DNA from: Yoonia sp. SS1-5
GTDB lineage: Bacteria; Pseudomonadota; Alphaproteobacteria; Rhodobacterales; Rhodobacteraceae
Assembly (NCBI RefSeq): GCF_038443705.2
Contig: NZ_CP151764.2
Location: 186,001-250,000 of the forward strand
Direction of reading: 5' to 3'
Length of the DNA stretch: 64,000 nucleotides
The stretch's first letter is position 1; every line of letters starts with the position of its first letter. This document shows, piece by piece, positions 46,985 to 56,160 of the stretch. The position numbers were made by a program, and so were the translations under genes. The notes under the pieces are model-generated. The model ran no database searches, had not been told where the DNA came from, and saw only the letters and a list, made by a program, of their open reading frames with translations.

Positions 46985-48505
46985 TTACCTTTGCTGAGTG
47001 TCATGCAGGTCGTGATCGATCTCTGACTCTGCCAGCCGAGCCTTATGCTCTTTGCGCAAAGTACGAATGTGCATCAGGATCACGAGAACGATCAGAACGG
47101 CGAGGATTGCGGCGATGGGCCGTTCGACGAAATCAAGCGGATCTTTTACCCGGATCATCGCAGAGCGGAGCTTGACCTCCATGATGCCACCGAGAACCAT
47201 ACCAAGAACGATAGGGACAATGGGCAGGTTCAGGCGTTTCAGGACAAGACCCAAAACACCGAAGCCGGAGGCGATCGCACAATCGACCACAGAGTTGCGC
47301 AGGGAATATACCCCCACAAAACTGAGCGTCAGAATGATCATGCCAAGAAACCGTGTCGGAACTTGGATCACCTTGGTCAACAAGTTCGTTGAGAAGATCA
47401 AGAAGATGATGACGATCACATTGAGCAGGATCATCGCGATATAGAGCGCATAAACAAAATCCAGTTGATTTTGAAACAACTGCGGACCCGGAATGACATT
47501 GTGCACATAGAACACAGACAGCATCATGGCGGTCAGTGCTTCACCCGGAATACCCAACGCGAGAAGGGGGATCATCGCGGCGGCCGGAACGGCGTTGTTC
47601 GCAGCTTCCGATGCAATCAAACCCTCAGGAGATCCATCGCCAAATTGCTCCGGAGTTTTCGAGGTTCGCCGCGCATAGGTGTAGGACATGAATTGCGCCG
47701 TGAATTCACCGACGCCCGGGATCATGCCCATCAGCACCCCAAAACCGCCAGCGACTGTGGCAACGCGTTTGTAGAGCCAAGTTTCTTTCATGGCGCTTGC
47801 GAGCGAACCTTCCACTGGCTGCGGATCGGGGGAGCTGTCCTTTTCTGTCAGCAAGAGAAACGCTTGCGACAGCGCGAATAGGCCCAAGACCACGACAATC
47901 AGGTCGAAGCCACCCGTCAGCCAGGTTTGCTCAAACGTCATGCGCTGGTTGTATTTGACGTCCAATCCAACCGTGTGCAGCAGGATGCCAAAACCAGCCA
48001 ATCCGCCCGCGGCAAACACTTGGCCTCGGTGAGCAAGTACGACAAGGATAATACCAAGAAGAGCCGCTAAGAAGATTTCTCGACTTCCGAAATGAGGCGC
48101 AACAAGCGCCAGAACCGGGGACAAAAAGATCAGACAGAGTATCCCGAACATGCCGCCCCAGAAGGAGGCGGAATAGGCCAATGCCAAGGCGCGACGTGCC
48201 TGTCCGCGTTTGGTCATGGGATAGCCGTCATAAGTCGTCAAGGCATTGACCGCAGTGCCGGGCGTGTTGATCAATATGGCAGGCAGTGCACCGCCATACA
48301 TGGACGATCCATAGATTCCCAACAACATTGTCAGTCCAACAATTGGATCAAGCGAAAAGGTCGCTGGAAGGAGAATGGCGATAGCAACCGCAGCACCGAC
48401 GCCCGGAATTGCGCCGATGATCACGCCACCGACTGATCCAATAAAGAGCGCCAGGACAACATCCCAACGCATGAGGAGTTCTACACCTGAAAAGAAGGTT
48501 TCCAT
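46985..48505 (-). CDS. tctA: Tripartite tricarboxylate transporter large permease TctA
   Basis: 506 residues, about 11-12 membrane segments. The family signature GAIPGVGAAVAIAILLPATF is near residue 30, and a second copy-like motif MGMIPGVGEFTAQFMSY is in the middle, as in TctA proteins. Forms the main channel of the TTT uptake system with TctB and binding protein TctC. Substrates in the family include citrate, tartrate, phthalate and other carboxylates. Confidence 0.95.
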   Translation of the reverse strand: METFFSGVELLMRWDVVLALFIGSVGGVIIGAIPGVGAAVAIAILLPATFSLDPIVGLTMLLGIYGSSMYGGALPAILINTPGTAVNALTTYDGYPMTKRGQARRALALAYSASFWGGMFGILCLIFLSPVLALVAPHFGSREIFLAALLGIILVVLAHRGQVFAAGGLAGFGILLHTVGLDVKYNQRMTFEQTWLTGGFDLIVVVLGLFALSQAFLLLTEKDSSPDPQPVEGSLASAMKETWLYKRVATVAGGFGVLMGMIPGVGEFTAQFMSYTYARRTSKTPEQFGDGSPEGLIASEAANNAVPAAAMIPLLALGIPGEALTAMMLSVFYVHNVIPGPQLFQNQLDFVYALYIAMILLNVIVIIFLIFSTNLLTKVIQVPTRFLGMIILTLSFVGVYSLRNSVVDCAIASGFGVLGLVLKRLNLPIVPIVLGMVLGGIMEVKLRSAMIRVKDPLDFVERPIAAILAVLIVLVILMHIRTLRKEHKARLAESEIDHDLHDTQQR

Positions 48506-48514
48506 TTCGGGCTC

Positions 48515-49054
48515 CTAGAAATACGTCAGGAAGAAAGAGCGAAGGGCCGTGGGCAAGAGCTCGTAGGCTGCCCCACCCGGTACCTTGACCTGTAGCAGCG
48601 TCTTGAAGATGATCACCACTACCGCGCCAAAGAGCGCGGCTGAGCCGAGAAATTTTAACCCCCGGTATCCCAGGCGAATGGACAGCGCGACCGCAAAGAG
48701 GATTGTGGTCGGCAAATAGCCAAGTTGCGGAACTGTGATCACATAGATCATGAACCAGCCGGCAAACTCTACGGATTTGAACCAGAAGCCGATTTCTTGC
48801 CAACGGCCGTCCAATTTCGGTGAAACCATACTCGAAATAAGATGTAGCACCGAAAACAACACCATCGAGATGACCGCGGCATAGGGCCAAAATGCGGGCT
48901 GTGCGAACAGCTTGGTGTTGGAAACCCAAGTCGTTTGTGCTGACAGGTTCAAAGCCAAAAAGAGACTGAAAACGACGCAAAGGACGCTGTATGGTAGATC
49001 GCCTGGTCTCCGATACCGTTTGAACAGGTCTTGTAATGTACGCGCTTTGATCAT
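48515..49054 (-). CDS. tctB: Tripartite tricarboxylate transporter small permease TctB
   Basis: 179 residues from ATG 49054 (MIKARTLQDLFKRYRRPGD), just after GGGAGGGG. Four predicted membrane helices, as expected for the family, with the stretch FAGWFMIYVITVPQLGYLPTTILFAVALSIRLGYR. Ends 9 bases before tctA. Confidence 0.92.
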   Translation of the reverse strand: MIKARTLQDLFKRYRRPGDLPYSVLCVVFSLFLALNLSAQTTWVSNTKLFAQPAFWPYAAVISMVLFSVLHLISSMVSPKLDGRWQEIGFWFKSVEFAGWFMIYVITVPQLGYLPTTILFAVALSIRLGYRGLKFLGSAALFGAVVVIIFKTLLQVKVPGGAAYELLPTALRSFFLTYF

Positions 49055-49135
49055 TTGCCCCTCCCGCAACTCTGATCGAATTTGAAATGAGGCGAGCATT
49101 TCAGACCCGCCTCATTTCCTTACATGTGATCGAGA

Positions 49136-50071
49136 TCACTCGAGCATTGCGTTGATCTTTGCCAGAGCTTCCGCATCGGCTTCGATCTGGGCCGCCGTAT
49201 CTTCGGCGTTTTGCCAGTAAACCAAGGCACCAGTTTTCGCCATAAAGTCCTGTGCACGTTCAGATGCCATCGTTTCTTCAGCGACTGCGATGATCTTTTC
49301 GCGCACATCGGCGGGGGTATCCTTGTGGACGAACAAGCCGTTCCAGAGTGCGAGGGACAAGCTGGGGTCCAGTTCGCCAACTGTTGGCGTGTCTGGTGTC
49401 AGACCAATCCGCTCGCCGCCAATGGAGGCCAAAACGTTGATCTTGTCCAAGCACGGCAGAACCAGCTGCAGTGTTGTGTTCATGACATCGACGTCACCAG
49501 AAGCCAGTGAGTTGCAGTCTAGGATGTCGAACGCGGCGTCTGCAGCAAACGAAAAGCCTTTTTGCTGGGCCAGTGCGAACGTGACCTTTGTCGGGATCAG
49601 CGGGGCACCAAAGTGGCCAAGGACAACGTCATTGTCCTGCGCATGTGCCGCCAACTCGTCTACGCTTGCGTAAGGCGCGTCCTTGCTGGACACGATGACG
49701 AATGGGTAAGTGAGGAATGCGCCCAAGGGTTCAAACGGGTTTGGGTTCAGCTCTGGAATGCCGATGTTTGGACCAATCACGGGGACCGCCAAAATGAATG
49801 AGCCCACTGTGTAACCGTCGGCCGGTGCATTTGCGACTTCAACGGCTCCTGGGAACGGACCACCGCCACCACCTGGTTTGTTCACGACAGCCGCAGGAAC
49901 GCCATACTTGTTCTGGAAGTCTTCGGCGATCATCCGCGTCAGGACATCTTCAGCATCGCCCGGAGGCCACGGTACAACAAACTCAACCGGCTTCTCTGGA
50001 TACTCCGCGGCAGCAATGCCTGGCAGCATTGTTGCGATCGCTGCAACGCCGGCAATCAACGTCTTCTTCAT
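49136..50071 (-). CDS. tctC: TTT-family substrate-binding protein TctC
   Basis: 311 residues. Signal peptide MKKTLIAGVAAIATMLPGIAAA, mature start EYPEKPVEFVVPWPPGDAEDVLTRMI; the latter is the family's beta-strand and pyrrolidone-like anion-binding loop, with an Asp-rich variation (GDAEDV) of the common GGGTD. Periplasmic receptor that delivers a carboxylated ligand to TctAB. First gene of the operon. Ligand not predictable. Confidence 0.94.
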   Translation of the reverse strand: MKKTLIAGVAAIATMLPGIAAAEYPEKPVEFVVPWPPGDAEDVLTRMIAEDFQNKYGVPAAVVNKPGGGGGPFPGAVEVANAPADGYTVGSFILAVPVIGPNIGIPELNPNPFEPLGAFLTYPFVIVSSKDAPYASVDELAAHAQDNDVVLGHFGAPLIPTKVTFALAQQKGFSFAADAAFDILDCNSLASGDVDVMNTTLQLVLPCLDKINVLASIGGERIGLTPDTPTVGELDPSLSLALWNGLFVHKDTPADVREKIIAVAEETMASERAQDFMAKTGALVYWQNAEDTAAQIEADAEALAKINAMLE

Positions 50072-50404
50072 ATTCTTCTCCCTATAGTTGGTACACTATT
50101 AGCACCGTTGGTGTAAAATACATTGATCTAGAAATTAACATCTGTCAACAATGAGGAAAGATCGACAGTTCGGTTGTCACAGATGACGAGCATCGAACGG
50201 ATAGGGGAGGCATTCAAGAAGCCATGCAACCATATGAAAAGCGTGCTGTTTTCTTTTGGGCAACAGGCCTACCTGAGATGCCCACGTTCAAGTTCGACTG
50301 CTTCTTGAGCGGGTTCGACCACGCTTCAAGAACAGCGATTCCCGAATCGAATTTGAAGGCATCTTGGTGCATCAGCGTTCCATTTTTCCAAGGTGCGCGC
50401 TGAG
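50072..50404. promoter_or_regulatory. Divergent promoter region between the tct-etf and HAD-aminotransferase operons
   Basis: 333 bases without a gene. On the complement strand TTGACA (50143-50148) is a candidate -35 for tctC. The inverted pair TACAC (50092-50096) and GTGTA (50111-50115) lies between it and the tctC start and might be an operator. No dedicated regulator gene adjoins. Confidence 0.35.
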
Positions 50405-51082
50405 ATGCCCCATGAAGAACCGATGAAAGCGCTTGTTCTTGATTTCGGTGGAGTGATTTCAAAAACGCTGTTCGAAACTCACTCCAATACAGAACGAGCG
50501 CTTGGTCTCGTACCCGGGCAACTGACCTGGAAAGGACCGTTCGCTCCGGAAACAGATCCACTGTGGGTTTCGATGCAAGCTGATGAGATTTCCGAGCGGG
50601 ACTACTGGCTGACGCGCTCGAAAGAAACTGGAAGTTTGGTCGGTCAGGACTGGACCAAAATGTCAGATTTGCTGATCGCAGCACGCGGCGACGTGCCAAA
50701 TGAAGTTATCCGCCCCGAGTTTCTGGAAACGCTGGCGCGCACCAAAGATGCCGGATGCTTGGTGGCCATTCTGTCCAATGAGCTTGATCTGTTCTATGGA
50801 ACAGAGTTCCGAAAAAAGCTGACATTCTTGCCTCAGATCGACGTCATACACGATGCTACGTACACCAAGACGCTAAAGCCCGTGCGTGAGGCATACCACA
50901 ATCTGATCGCGGACTTCGACCTGCGCGCTGATCAGTGTGTTTTCGTGGATGATCAAATGCGCAACGTCGTTGGCGCAAGGGCTGTAGGCATGGCCACCGT
51001 ACATTTTGACGTATTGAACCCACAACAGAGTTACGCCGAGGCGGAACGCCTATTGGGGCTGCATGAAAGGATAGAAAAATGA
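50405..51082 (+). CDS. HAD-superfamily hydrolase
   Basis: About 225 residues; ATGs at 50405 and 50423 are both possible. HAD motif I is LDFGGVIS, with the second Asp replaced by Gly as in the epoxide-hydrolase N-terminal-like group. Motif II Ser/Thr is in VAILSNELDLF, motif III Lys in YTKTLKPVREAYHNL, and motif IV in CVFVDDQMRNVVGA. Motif I has the nucleophile Asp but lacks the usual DxD general acid, so phosphatase activity may be weak or altered. It heads the rightward operon and overlaps the aminotransferase start by 4 bases. Confidence 0.85.
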   Translation: MPHEEPMKALVLDFGGVISKTLFETHSNTERALGLVPGQLTWKGPFAPETDPLWVSMQADEISERDYWLTRSKETGSLVGQDWTKMSDLLIAARGDVPNEVIRPEFLETLARTKDAGCLVAILSNELDLFYGTEFRKKLTFLPQIDVIHDATYTKTLKPVREAYHNLIADFDLRADQCVFVDDQMRNVVGARAVGMATVHFDVLNPQQSYAEAERLLGLHERIEK

Positions 51083-52431
51083 AGGACGACAATTTTCTGA
51101 AAGAGAACAATGCGCGCCATATGTGGCATCCTATGGCGCATCCTGCAGACAGCCTGGCTAACCCACCGAAAATTATCACTAGTGGCAAAGGTGTTCGTAT
51201 CGTTGATGTGGACGGGAGTGAGACGATTGATGCGGTAGGCGGTCTTTGGAACGTGAACCTTGGCTACTCTTGTGCGCCGGTTAAGGAAGCCATTGCGGCT
51301 CAACTTGAACATTTGCCGTACTATTCGACCTTCCGTGGTACGTCCAATGATGCGGTAATTGAGCTGAGCTTCATGCTGCGTGAGTTCTTCGAACCTGACG
51401 GACTGAGCCGTGCGTTTTTTACCTCCGGCGGTTCGGACGGAATTGAGATCGCTTTGCGCCTCGCGCGGCAATTTCACAAGGTCCGTGGTGAGGCCGGCCG
51501 CACAAAATACTTGAGCCTCAAAAAGGGCTACCATGGCACGCATACGGGCGGTGCCTCGGTCAACGGCAATGCCAACTTCCGCACTCAGTACGAACCACTT
51601 ATGCCGGGCTGCTTTCACATTCCCGCCCCTTACACCTATCGCAATCCATTCAATGAAACAGATCCCGAGAAGCTTGCGCAGATGTGTCTTGCCGCGCTGG
51701 AGGATGAAATCGCTTTCCAAGGGGCAGGCACGATCGCGGCCTTCATTATGGAACCGGTGCTCGGCGCAGGCGGTGTCATCCCGCCGCACAAAAGCTTTAT
51801 GCCGGGTGTGCGCGAAATCTGTGACCGCAACGGTATCTTGCTGATCGCGGATGAGGTGATCACCGCCTATGGACGCACCGGGTCATGGTCAGGCTCACGG
51901 CATTGGGGGGTGAAGCCGGACTTTTCGGTGACGGCAAAAGCCATCACCAACGGGTACTTCCCATTTGGCGCCGTGATGATCGCGGACCATATCGCCGAGA
52001 CCTTTGAGCAGGACGAAACCGGCAAGGCGAATATCGCGAGCGGCTATACCTATTCCGGCCATCCGGTCGGCGCAGCTGCCGCAATTGCCTGCATCAAGGA
52101 AACCCAGCGGCTAAAGGTCAATGAGAACGCCGCAGCGCGCGGTCGCGAAATGATGGCGGGCCTTGAAGCCCTGAAAAAGAAACATGGCATTGTAGGTGAC
52201 GTTCGGGGCGGCGAAGGTTTGATGAACGCGCTAGAACTTGTTTCTGATCGAGAAACCAAAAAGCCATTGGATGCTGCACGGACAAAGACCGTTTTTGACA
52301 CGACGCATGCAAATGGCGTGATGGTGCGGGTGTCCGGACCAAACCTGATCCTGTCGCCACCTCTTGTGCTAACGGCTGAGGACGTCAAGGACATCCTGTC
52401 CGCTCTCGACGCGGGGCTGGCCGCAGCATGA
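51079..52431 (+). CDS. Class III (omega) aminotransferase
   Basis: 450 residues. PLP-dependent fold-type I enzyme. The family marks are FFTSGGSDGIEIALRLARQFH (cofactor phosphate loop), YHGTHTGGASV, NGILLIADEVITAYGRTGSW (Asp contacting the pyridine nitrogen) and TAKAITNGYFPFGAVMI with the Schiff-base lysine. Members use pyruvate or oxoglutarate as acceptor and omega-amino acids, beta-alanine, GABA, taurine or diamines as donors. Product aldehydes could feed the aldehyde dehydrogenase in the divergent operon. Overlaps the next gene by 4 bases. Confidence 0.92.
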   Translation: MKDDNFLKENNARHMWHPMAHPADSLANPPKIITSGKGVRIVDVDGSETIDAVGGLWNVNLGYSCAPVKEAIAAQLEHLPYYSTFRGTSNDAVIELSFMLREFFEPDGLSRAFFTSGGSDGIEIALRLARQFHKVRGEAGRTKYLSLKKGYHGTHTGGASVNGNANFRTQYEPLMPGCFHIPAPYTYRNPFNETDPEKLAQMCLAALEDEIAFQGAGTIAAFIMEPVLGAGGVIPPHKSFMPGVREICDRNGILLIADEVITAYGRTGSWSGSRHWGVKPDFSVTAKAITNGYFPFGAVMIADHIAETFEQDETGKANIASGYTYSGHPVGAAAAIACIKETQRLKVNENAAARGREMMAGLEALKKKHGIVGDVRGGEGLMNALELVSDRETKKPLDAARTKTVFDTTHANGVMVRVSGPNLILSPPLVLTAEDVKDILSALDAGLAAA

Positions 52432-54893
52432 GCAAGACATTTCCCCAAACCGCCCCTGCAGTGATCATCGGTGGTGGCATCATCGGGATGTCCACGTTGT
52501 ATCATTTGGCCCATCGTGGTGTGCCTGCCGTCCTGATTGAGCGGCGCAAGATTGCCAGTGGCACGACGTGGCATGCAGCGGGCATCGTGGGTCAGCTGCG
52601 TGACAGCACAGCGCAAACAGAGCTTGGCAAATATACCGCGCGCCTATTCCGCGATCTGGAAGAGGAAACGGGGCAGGGCACAGGTTACAAACAAAACGGC
52701 ACGATCAACATCTCGCTCAGCGATGTTCGTCACGAACAGCTTTTGCGCACCCATGACCATGCCGCCCGTATGGGCATCCCCAGTCGGATGCTATCGCCAG
52801 AAGAGGTGAAAGAGCATTGGCCTGCACTGGTCATTGACGACGTACAGTCAGGGTTTTTCGTGCCGTCAAACGGTCAGGTGAACCCGCTGGATGTCACCAT
52901 CGCGCTGTCCAAGGGCGCGCGTCAAAAAGGCGCTCAGGTCTTTGAGGAAACGACGGTCGAAAAGCTGGAAATCCGCGACGGTAAGGTGGTCGGCGTTGTC
53001 ACGGACAAAGGCACCATTGCTACGGGGCAGGTGCTGATAGCGGGCGGGATGTGGTCCCATCTGTTCGGCAAATCGCACGGGATCACTGTGCCGCTGCATG
53101 CGGCGGAGCATTTCTATGTCGTCACCGAACCGGTGGAAGGCCTGCCGTCAACGCAGCCCATTCTCAACATCATGGAAGAGCGGAACTACTGGAAAGAGGA
53201 TGCAGGCAAGATCCTCATTGGCGGGTTCGAGGCGCAGGGCAAGGCCTGGGCCAAGGACGGGATCCCCGATGATTTCGAATTTGACGAACTGCCTTTTGAC
53301 ATGGAGCATGTCGAAGAGGACTTGATGCGCATGTTTGCGCGGATGCCATCGCTCGAAAACATGGGCATCCAGACGTTCTTCAACGGTCCTGAAAGTTTCA
53401 CTCCTGATGGCCGCCCCTACATGGGGCCTGTGCCGGATATCAAAGGGGTGTTTCTGGCAACGGGCATGAATTCCAACGGAATCCTCAATTCCGGCGGGAC
53501 GGGGCTGACCATGGCTGAGTGGATGATCGACGGCATGCCGTCACGGTCCATGGCACCGTTGCTGGCGGTGCGCGCCCATCCGTTTCAGGCCAACACGCGC
53601 TACAATCAGGAACGGGCGGCAGAAAGCGTCGGGTTCCACTATGGCATCGCCTGGGCCGGGCGGCAGGTTCACTCCGCGCGCGGTGTGCGCCGTGTGCCCC
53701 TGCATAATGAGTTCAAGGCGGTAGGCGCTGTCATGGCCGAACGGATCGGCTGGGAAGTGCCGATGTATTATGACGCCGACAATCCCGCCTGGTCGGATGC
53801 GCCGTCGCTGCGGTGGAAGCCTTGGTCGGAGCGGGTCAAACAGGAATGTCTGGCCGCGCGCGACAATGCCGTTCTGCTGGATCAATCCATGTACGCCAAA
53901 ATTTTGGTTCAGGGGCCGGATGCGGTGCGGGCGCTGAATCATGTGAGCGGTGCTCAGATGGACGTTGAGGTCGGGACCTCGGTCTACACCCAGTTCCTGA
54001 ACACAAATGGCGGGATTGAGGCGGATGTGACCGTCACCCGTATCGCACCGCAATCATTTATGGTTGTAACCGGGCATCCCAGCCAGATGCGCGACCAATT
54101 CTGGCTGAAATCCAATGCAGACCCGTCTTGGAACTTCGAAGTGTTCGATGCGACCTCGGGCTATTGCTTGCTGACATTGCACGGCCCCAAGTCGCGTGCG
54201 ATTCTGCAATCGCTCAGCACAGATGATGTGTCCAACGAGGCTTTCCCGTTCGGGGCAGCGCGTGAAATGGACGTGGCCCACGCCCGCGGCTGGGTGATCC
54301 GCCGGTCTTTCCTGGGTGAACTGGGGTACGAAATGATGTTCCCCACCGAGTTCACCCAAGGCGTTTATGAAGCGCTGCTGGAGGCGGGCGAACCCCATGG
54401 GCTGCGCCACATGGGCATGTTCGCGATGAACGCCTGCCGCATCGAAAAGGGCTTCCGCCACTTTGGCCATGACATTGCCGAGGATGATACACCCTATGAG
54501 ACGGGCCTTGGCTTTGCCGTGAAGCTGGACAAGGAAGATGATTTCCTTGGAAAGGCGCGTCTGGCACAGCAAAAAGCGGATGAGGGGCCGGCCTACAAAC
54601 ACCGCATGGTGTCCATCAGGGTGCCCGGTCTGACTGCCGAGGAGGGGCCATACCTGATCCACAATGAACCTATCTGGAAAGGTGGCGAGATTGTGGGCCA
54701 TGTGACGTCCGGCGACTGGGGGTTCCGGGTGGAAGCTATGGTCGGTCTGGCCACCATCGAAAAGGATGGCGGCGCGCCGAAGGCCTGGATCGACGAAGGA
54801 GGCTTCGAGGTTCAGATCGCCGGAAAAATGTATCCAATCGAAGCGCAGCTTGGGCCGTTCTACGACCCCAAAGGCGAAATCATGCGCGGATAA
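52428..54893 (+). CDS. FAD-dependent oxidoreductase with aminomethyltransferase domains (dimethylglycine/sarcosine dehydrogenase-like)
   Basis: 821 residues with the full DMGDH domain order: DAO-type FAD domain with VIIGGGIIGM (GGGIIG at 15-20) and GTTWHAAG, where His49 is at the covalent flavin position of this family; the central FAO_M domain; and a GcvT-like folate domain with GCV_T C-terminal part (GFAVKLDKEDDFLGKARL, GHVTSGDWGFRVEAMVGLATI). These enzymes oxidatively demethylate N-methyl amino acids, hand electrons to ETF and the one-carbon unit to tetrahydrofolate. EtfBA in the divergent operon fits this chemistry. Substrate could be dimethylglycine, sarcosine or another N-methyl compound. 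Confidence 0.92.
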   Translation: MSKTFPQTAPAVIIGGGIIGMSTLYHLAHRGVPAVLIERRKIASGTTWHAAGIVGQLRDSTAQTELGKYTARLFRDLEEETGQGTGYKQNGTINISLSDVRHEQLLRTHDHAARMGIPSRMLSPEEVKEHWPALVIDDVQSGFFVPSNGQVNPLDVTIALSKGARQKGAQVFEETTVEKLEIRDGKVVGVVTDKGTIATGQVLIAGGMWSHLFGKSHGITVPLHAAEHFYVVTEPVEGLPSTQPILNIMEERNYWKEDAGKILIGGFEAQGKAWAKDGIPDDFEFDELPFDMEHVEEDLMRMFARMPSLENMGIQTFFNGPESFTPDGRPYMGPVPDIKGVFLATGMNSNGILNSGGTGLTMAEWMIDGMPSRSMAPLLAVRAHPFQANTRYNQERAAESVGFHYGIAWAGRQVHSARGVRRVPLHNEFKAVGAVMAERIGWEVPMYYDADNPAWSDAPSLRWKPWSERVKQECLAARDNAVLLDQSMYAKILVQGPDAVRALNHVSGAQMDVEVGTSVYTQFLNTNGGIEADVTVTRIAPQSFMVVTGHPSQMRDQFWLKSNADPSWNFEVFDATSGYCLLTLHGPKSRAILQSLSTDDVSNEAFPFGAAREMDVAHARGWVIRRSFLGELGYEMMFPTEFTQGVYEALLEAGEPHGLRHMGMFAMNACRIEKGFRHFGHDIAEDDTPYETGLGFAVKLDKEDDFLGKARLAQQKADEGPAYKHRMVSIRVPGLTAEEGPYLIHNEPIWKGGEIVGHVTSGDWGFRVEAMVGLATIEKDGGAPKAWIDEGGFEVQIAGKMYPIEAQLGPFYDPKGEIMRG

Positions 54894-54917
54894 TCGAATA
54901 CGACAGGGAGGAAACAT

Positions 54918-56159
54918 ATGTCTGATAAAACAATTCTGGTGGTCGGCACTTACGACACCAAAAACGACGAACTGGAATATATGGTGGAACGGGTGCAATC
55001 GCTCGGCGGTGGCACGTTGAGCATGGATATCTCTGTGCTGGGGGACCCCGAAAAGCCTACCGACTATTCCAAGCATGATGTGGCCGAGGCAGGTGGAAGC
55101 TCGATTCAGGCCGCCATCGACAGTGGTGACGAGAACCATGCGATGCAAATCATGGCAAAGGGTGCCAGCACGCTGGCAGGTAAGCTTTTTGAGGAAGGCA
55201 AGTTCGACGGGGTGGTCATTCTAGGCGGTACGATGGGGACGGATGCTGCACTGGATATTTGTCAGGCCTTGCCACTGGGTGTGCCGAAATACGTAGTTTC
55301 TACGGTTTCCTTCTCGCCCCTGATTGAACCTCAGCGCTTGTCAGCAGATATCCAGATGATCCTCTGGGCCGGTGGTCTCTATGGATTGAACTCTGTCTGT
55401 AAATCTTCGCTAAGCCAAGCGGCAGGTGCGGTTCTCGGGGCTGCGCGCGCTGTTGAACGACCAACGAATGATCGCCCAATGGTCGGTATGACATCGTTGG
55501 GATCTTCATGCCTCAAATACATGAAGAAGCTGAAGCCAGAATTGGAAAAACGGGGCTTCGAAGTCGCAATCTTTCACGCAACCGGCATGGGTGGCATGGC
55601 CTATGAAAGCATCGCTCGCGAAGGTCGGTTTGCCTGTGTGATGGACTTTGCCCTGCCGGAATTGGGCAACCTTCTGGCAGGGTCTGTGATCAATGGCGGC
55701 GATGACCGGATGATGAATGCGGGTGCCGCCGGCATTCCGCAGATCGTGGCACCGGGCTGTCTTGATTTGATTGATTTTGCAGGCTGGCAGGATATTCCGG
55801 CGCAATATCAGGACCGCCCGTTTCATGCCCACAACCGGCTGATCAAATCTTCTGGCCTTAATGCCGAGGAACGCCGCGAAACAGCACGTGAGATGGCGAA
55901 GCGTCTGAAATCATCGGACACACCTGCGCATGTTATTCTGACCAACGGCGGGATTGAGGAATGGGACCGCGAAGGGCAAGAAGCTCACGACCCGGAGGCT
56001 TTCGCGGAGTTCTGTGACGAGATGCGCAAACAGATGACTGATCCGATACTGTTTACCGAGTTGGACTGTCACATCAACGATCAGGCGTTTGTCGATACCG
56101 TTCTAAAAGTTTTTGATGGATGGATCGCGGATGGGACGGTTAAAGCAGGAGGGAACTGA
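54918..56159 (+). CDS. UPF0261/Tm-1-like ATP-binding domain protein
   Basis: 413 residues, matching the UPF0261 family from its start (KTILVVGTYDTKNDELEYMVERV) through GGTMGTDAALDICQALPLGVPKYVVSTVSFSPL and GAAGIPQIVAPGCLDLIDFAGWQ to HVILTNGGIEEWDREGQ. The plant Tm-1 homologue binds ATP, but the bacterial role is not established. Placed between two amine-oxidising flavoproteins, it is probably part of the same pathway. A GGGAGG site precedes the start. Confidence 0.9.
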   Translation: MSDKTILVVGTYDTKNDELEYMVERVQSLGGGTLSMDISVLGDPEKPTDYSKHDVAEAGGSSIQAAIDSGDENHAMQIMAKGASTLAGKLFEEGKFDGVVILGGTMGTDAALDICQALPLGVPKYVVSTVSFSPLIEPQRLSADIQMILWAGGLYGLNSVCKSSLSQAAGAVLGAARAVERPTNDRPMVGMTSLGSSCLKYMKKLKPELEKRGFEVAIFHATGMGGMAYESIAREGRFACVMDFALPELGNLLAGSVINGGDDRMMNAGAAGIPQIVAPGCLDLIDFAGWQDIPAQYQDRPFHAHNRLIKSSGLNAEERRETAREMAKRLKSSDTPAHVILTNGGIEEWDREGQEAHDPEAFAEFCDEMRKQMTDPILFTELDCHINDQAFVDTVLKVFDGWIADGTVKAGGN

Positions 56160-56160
56160 T

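Noticed and set aside
54054-55148. 364-residue open frame antisense to the DMGDH-like and UPF0261 genes
   Set aside because: Shadow of strong coding sequence on the + strand; His/Arg/Gln-rich composition and no motifs.
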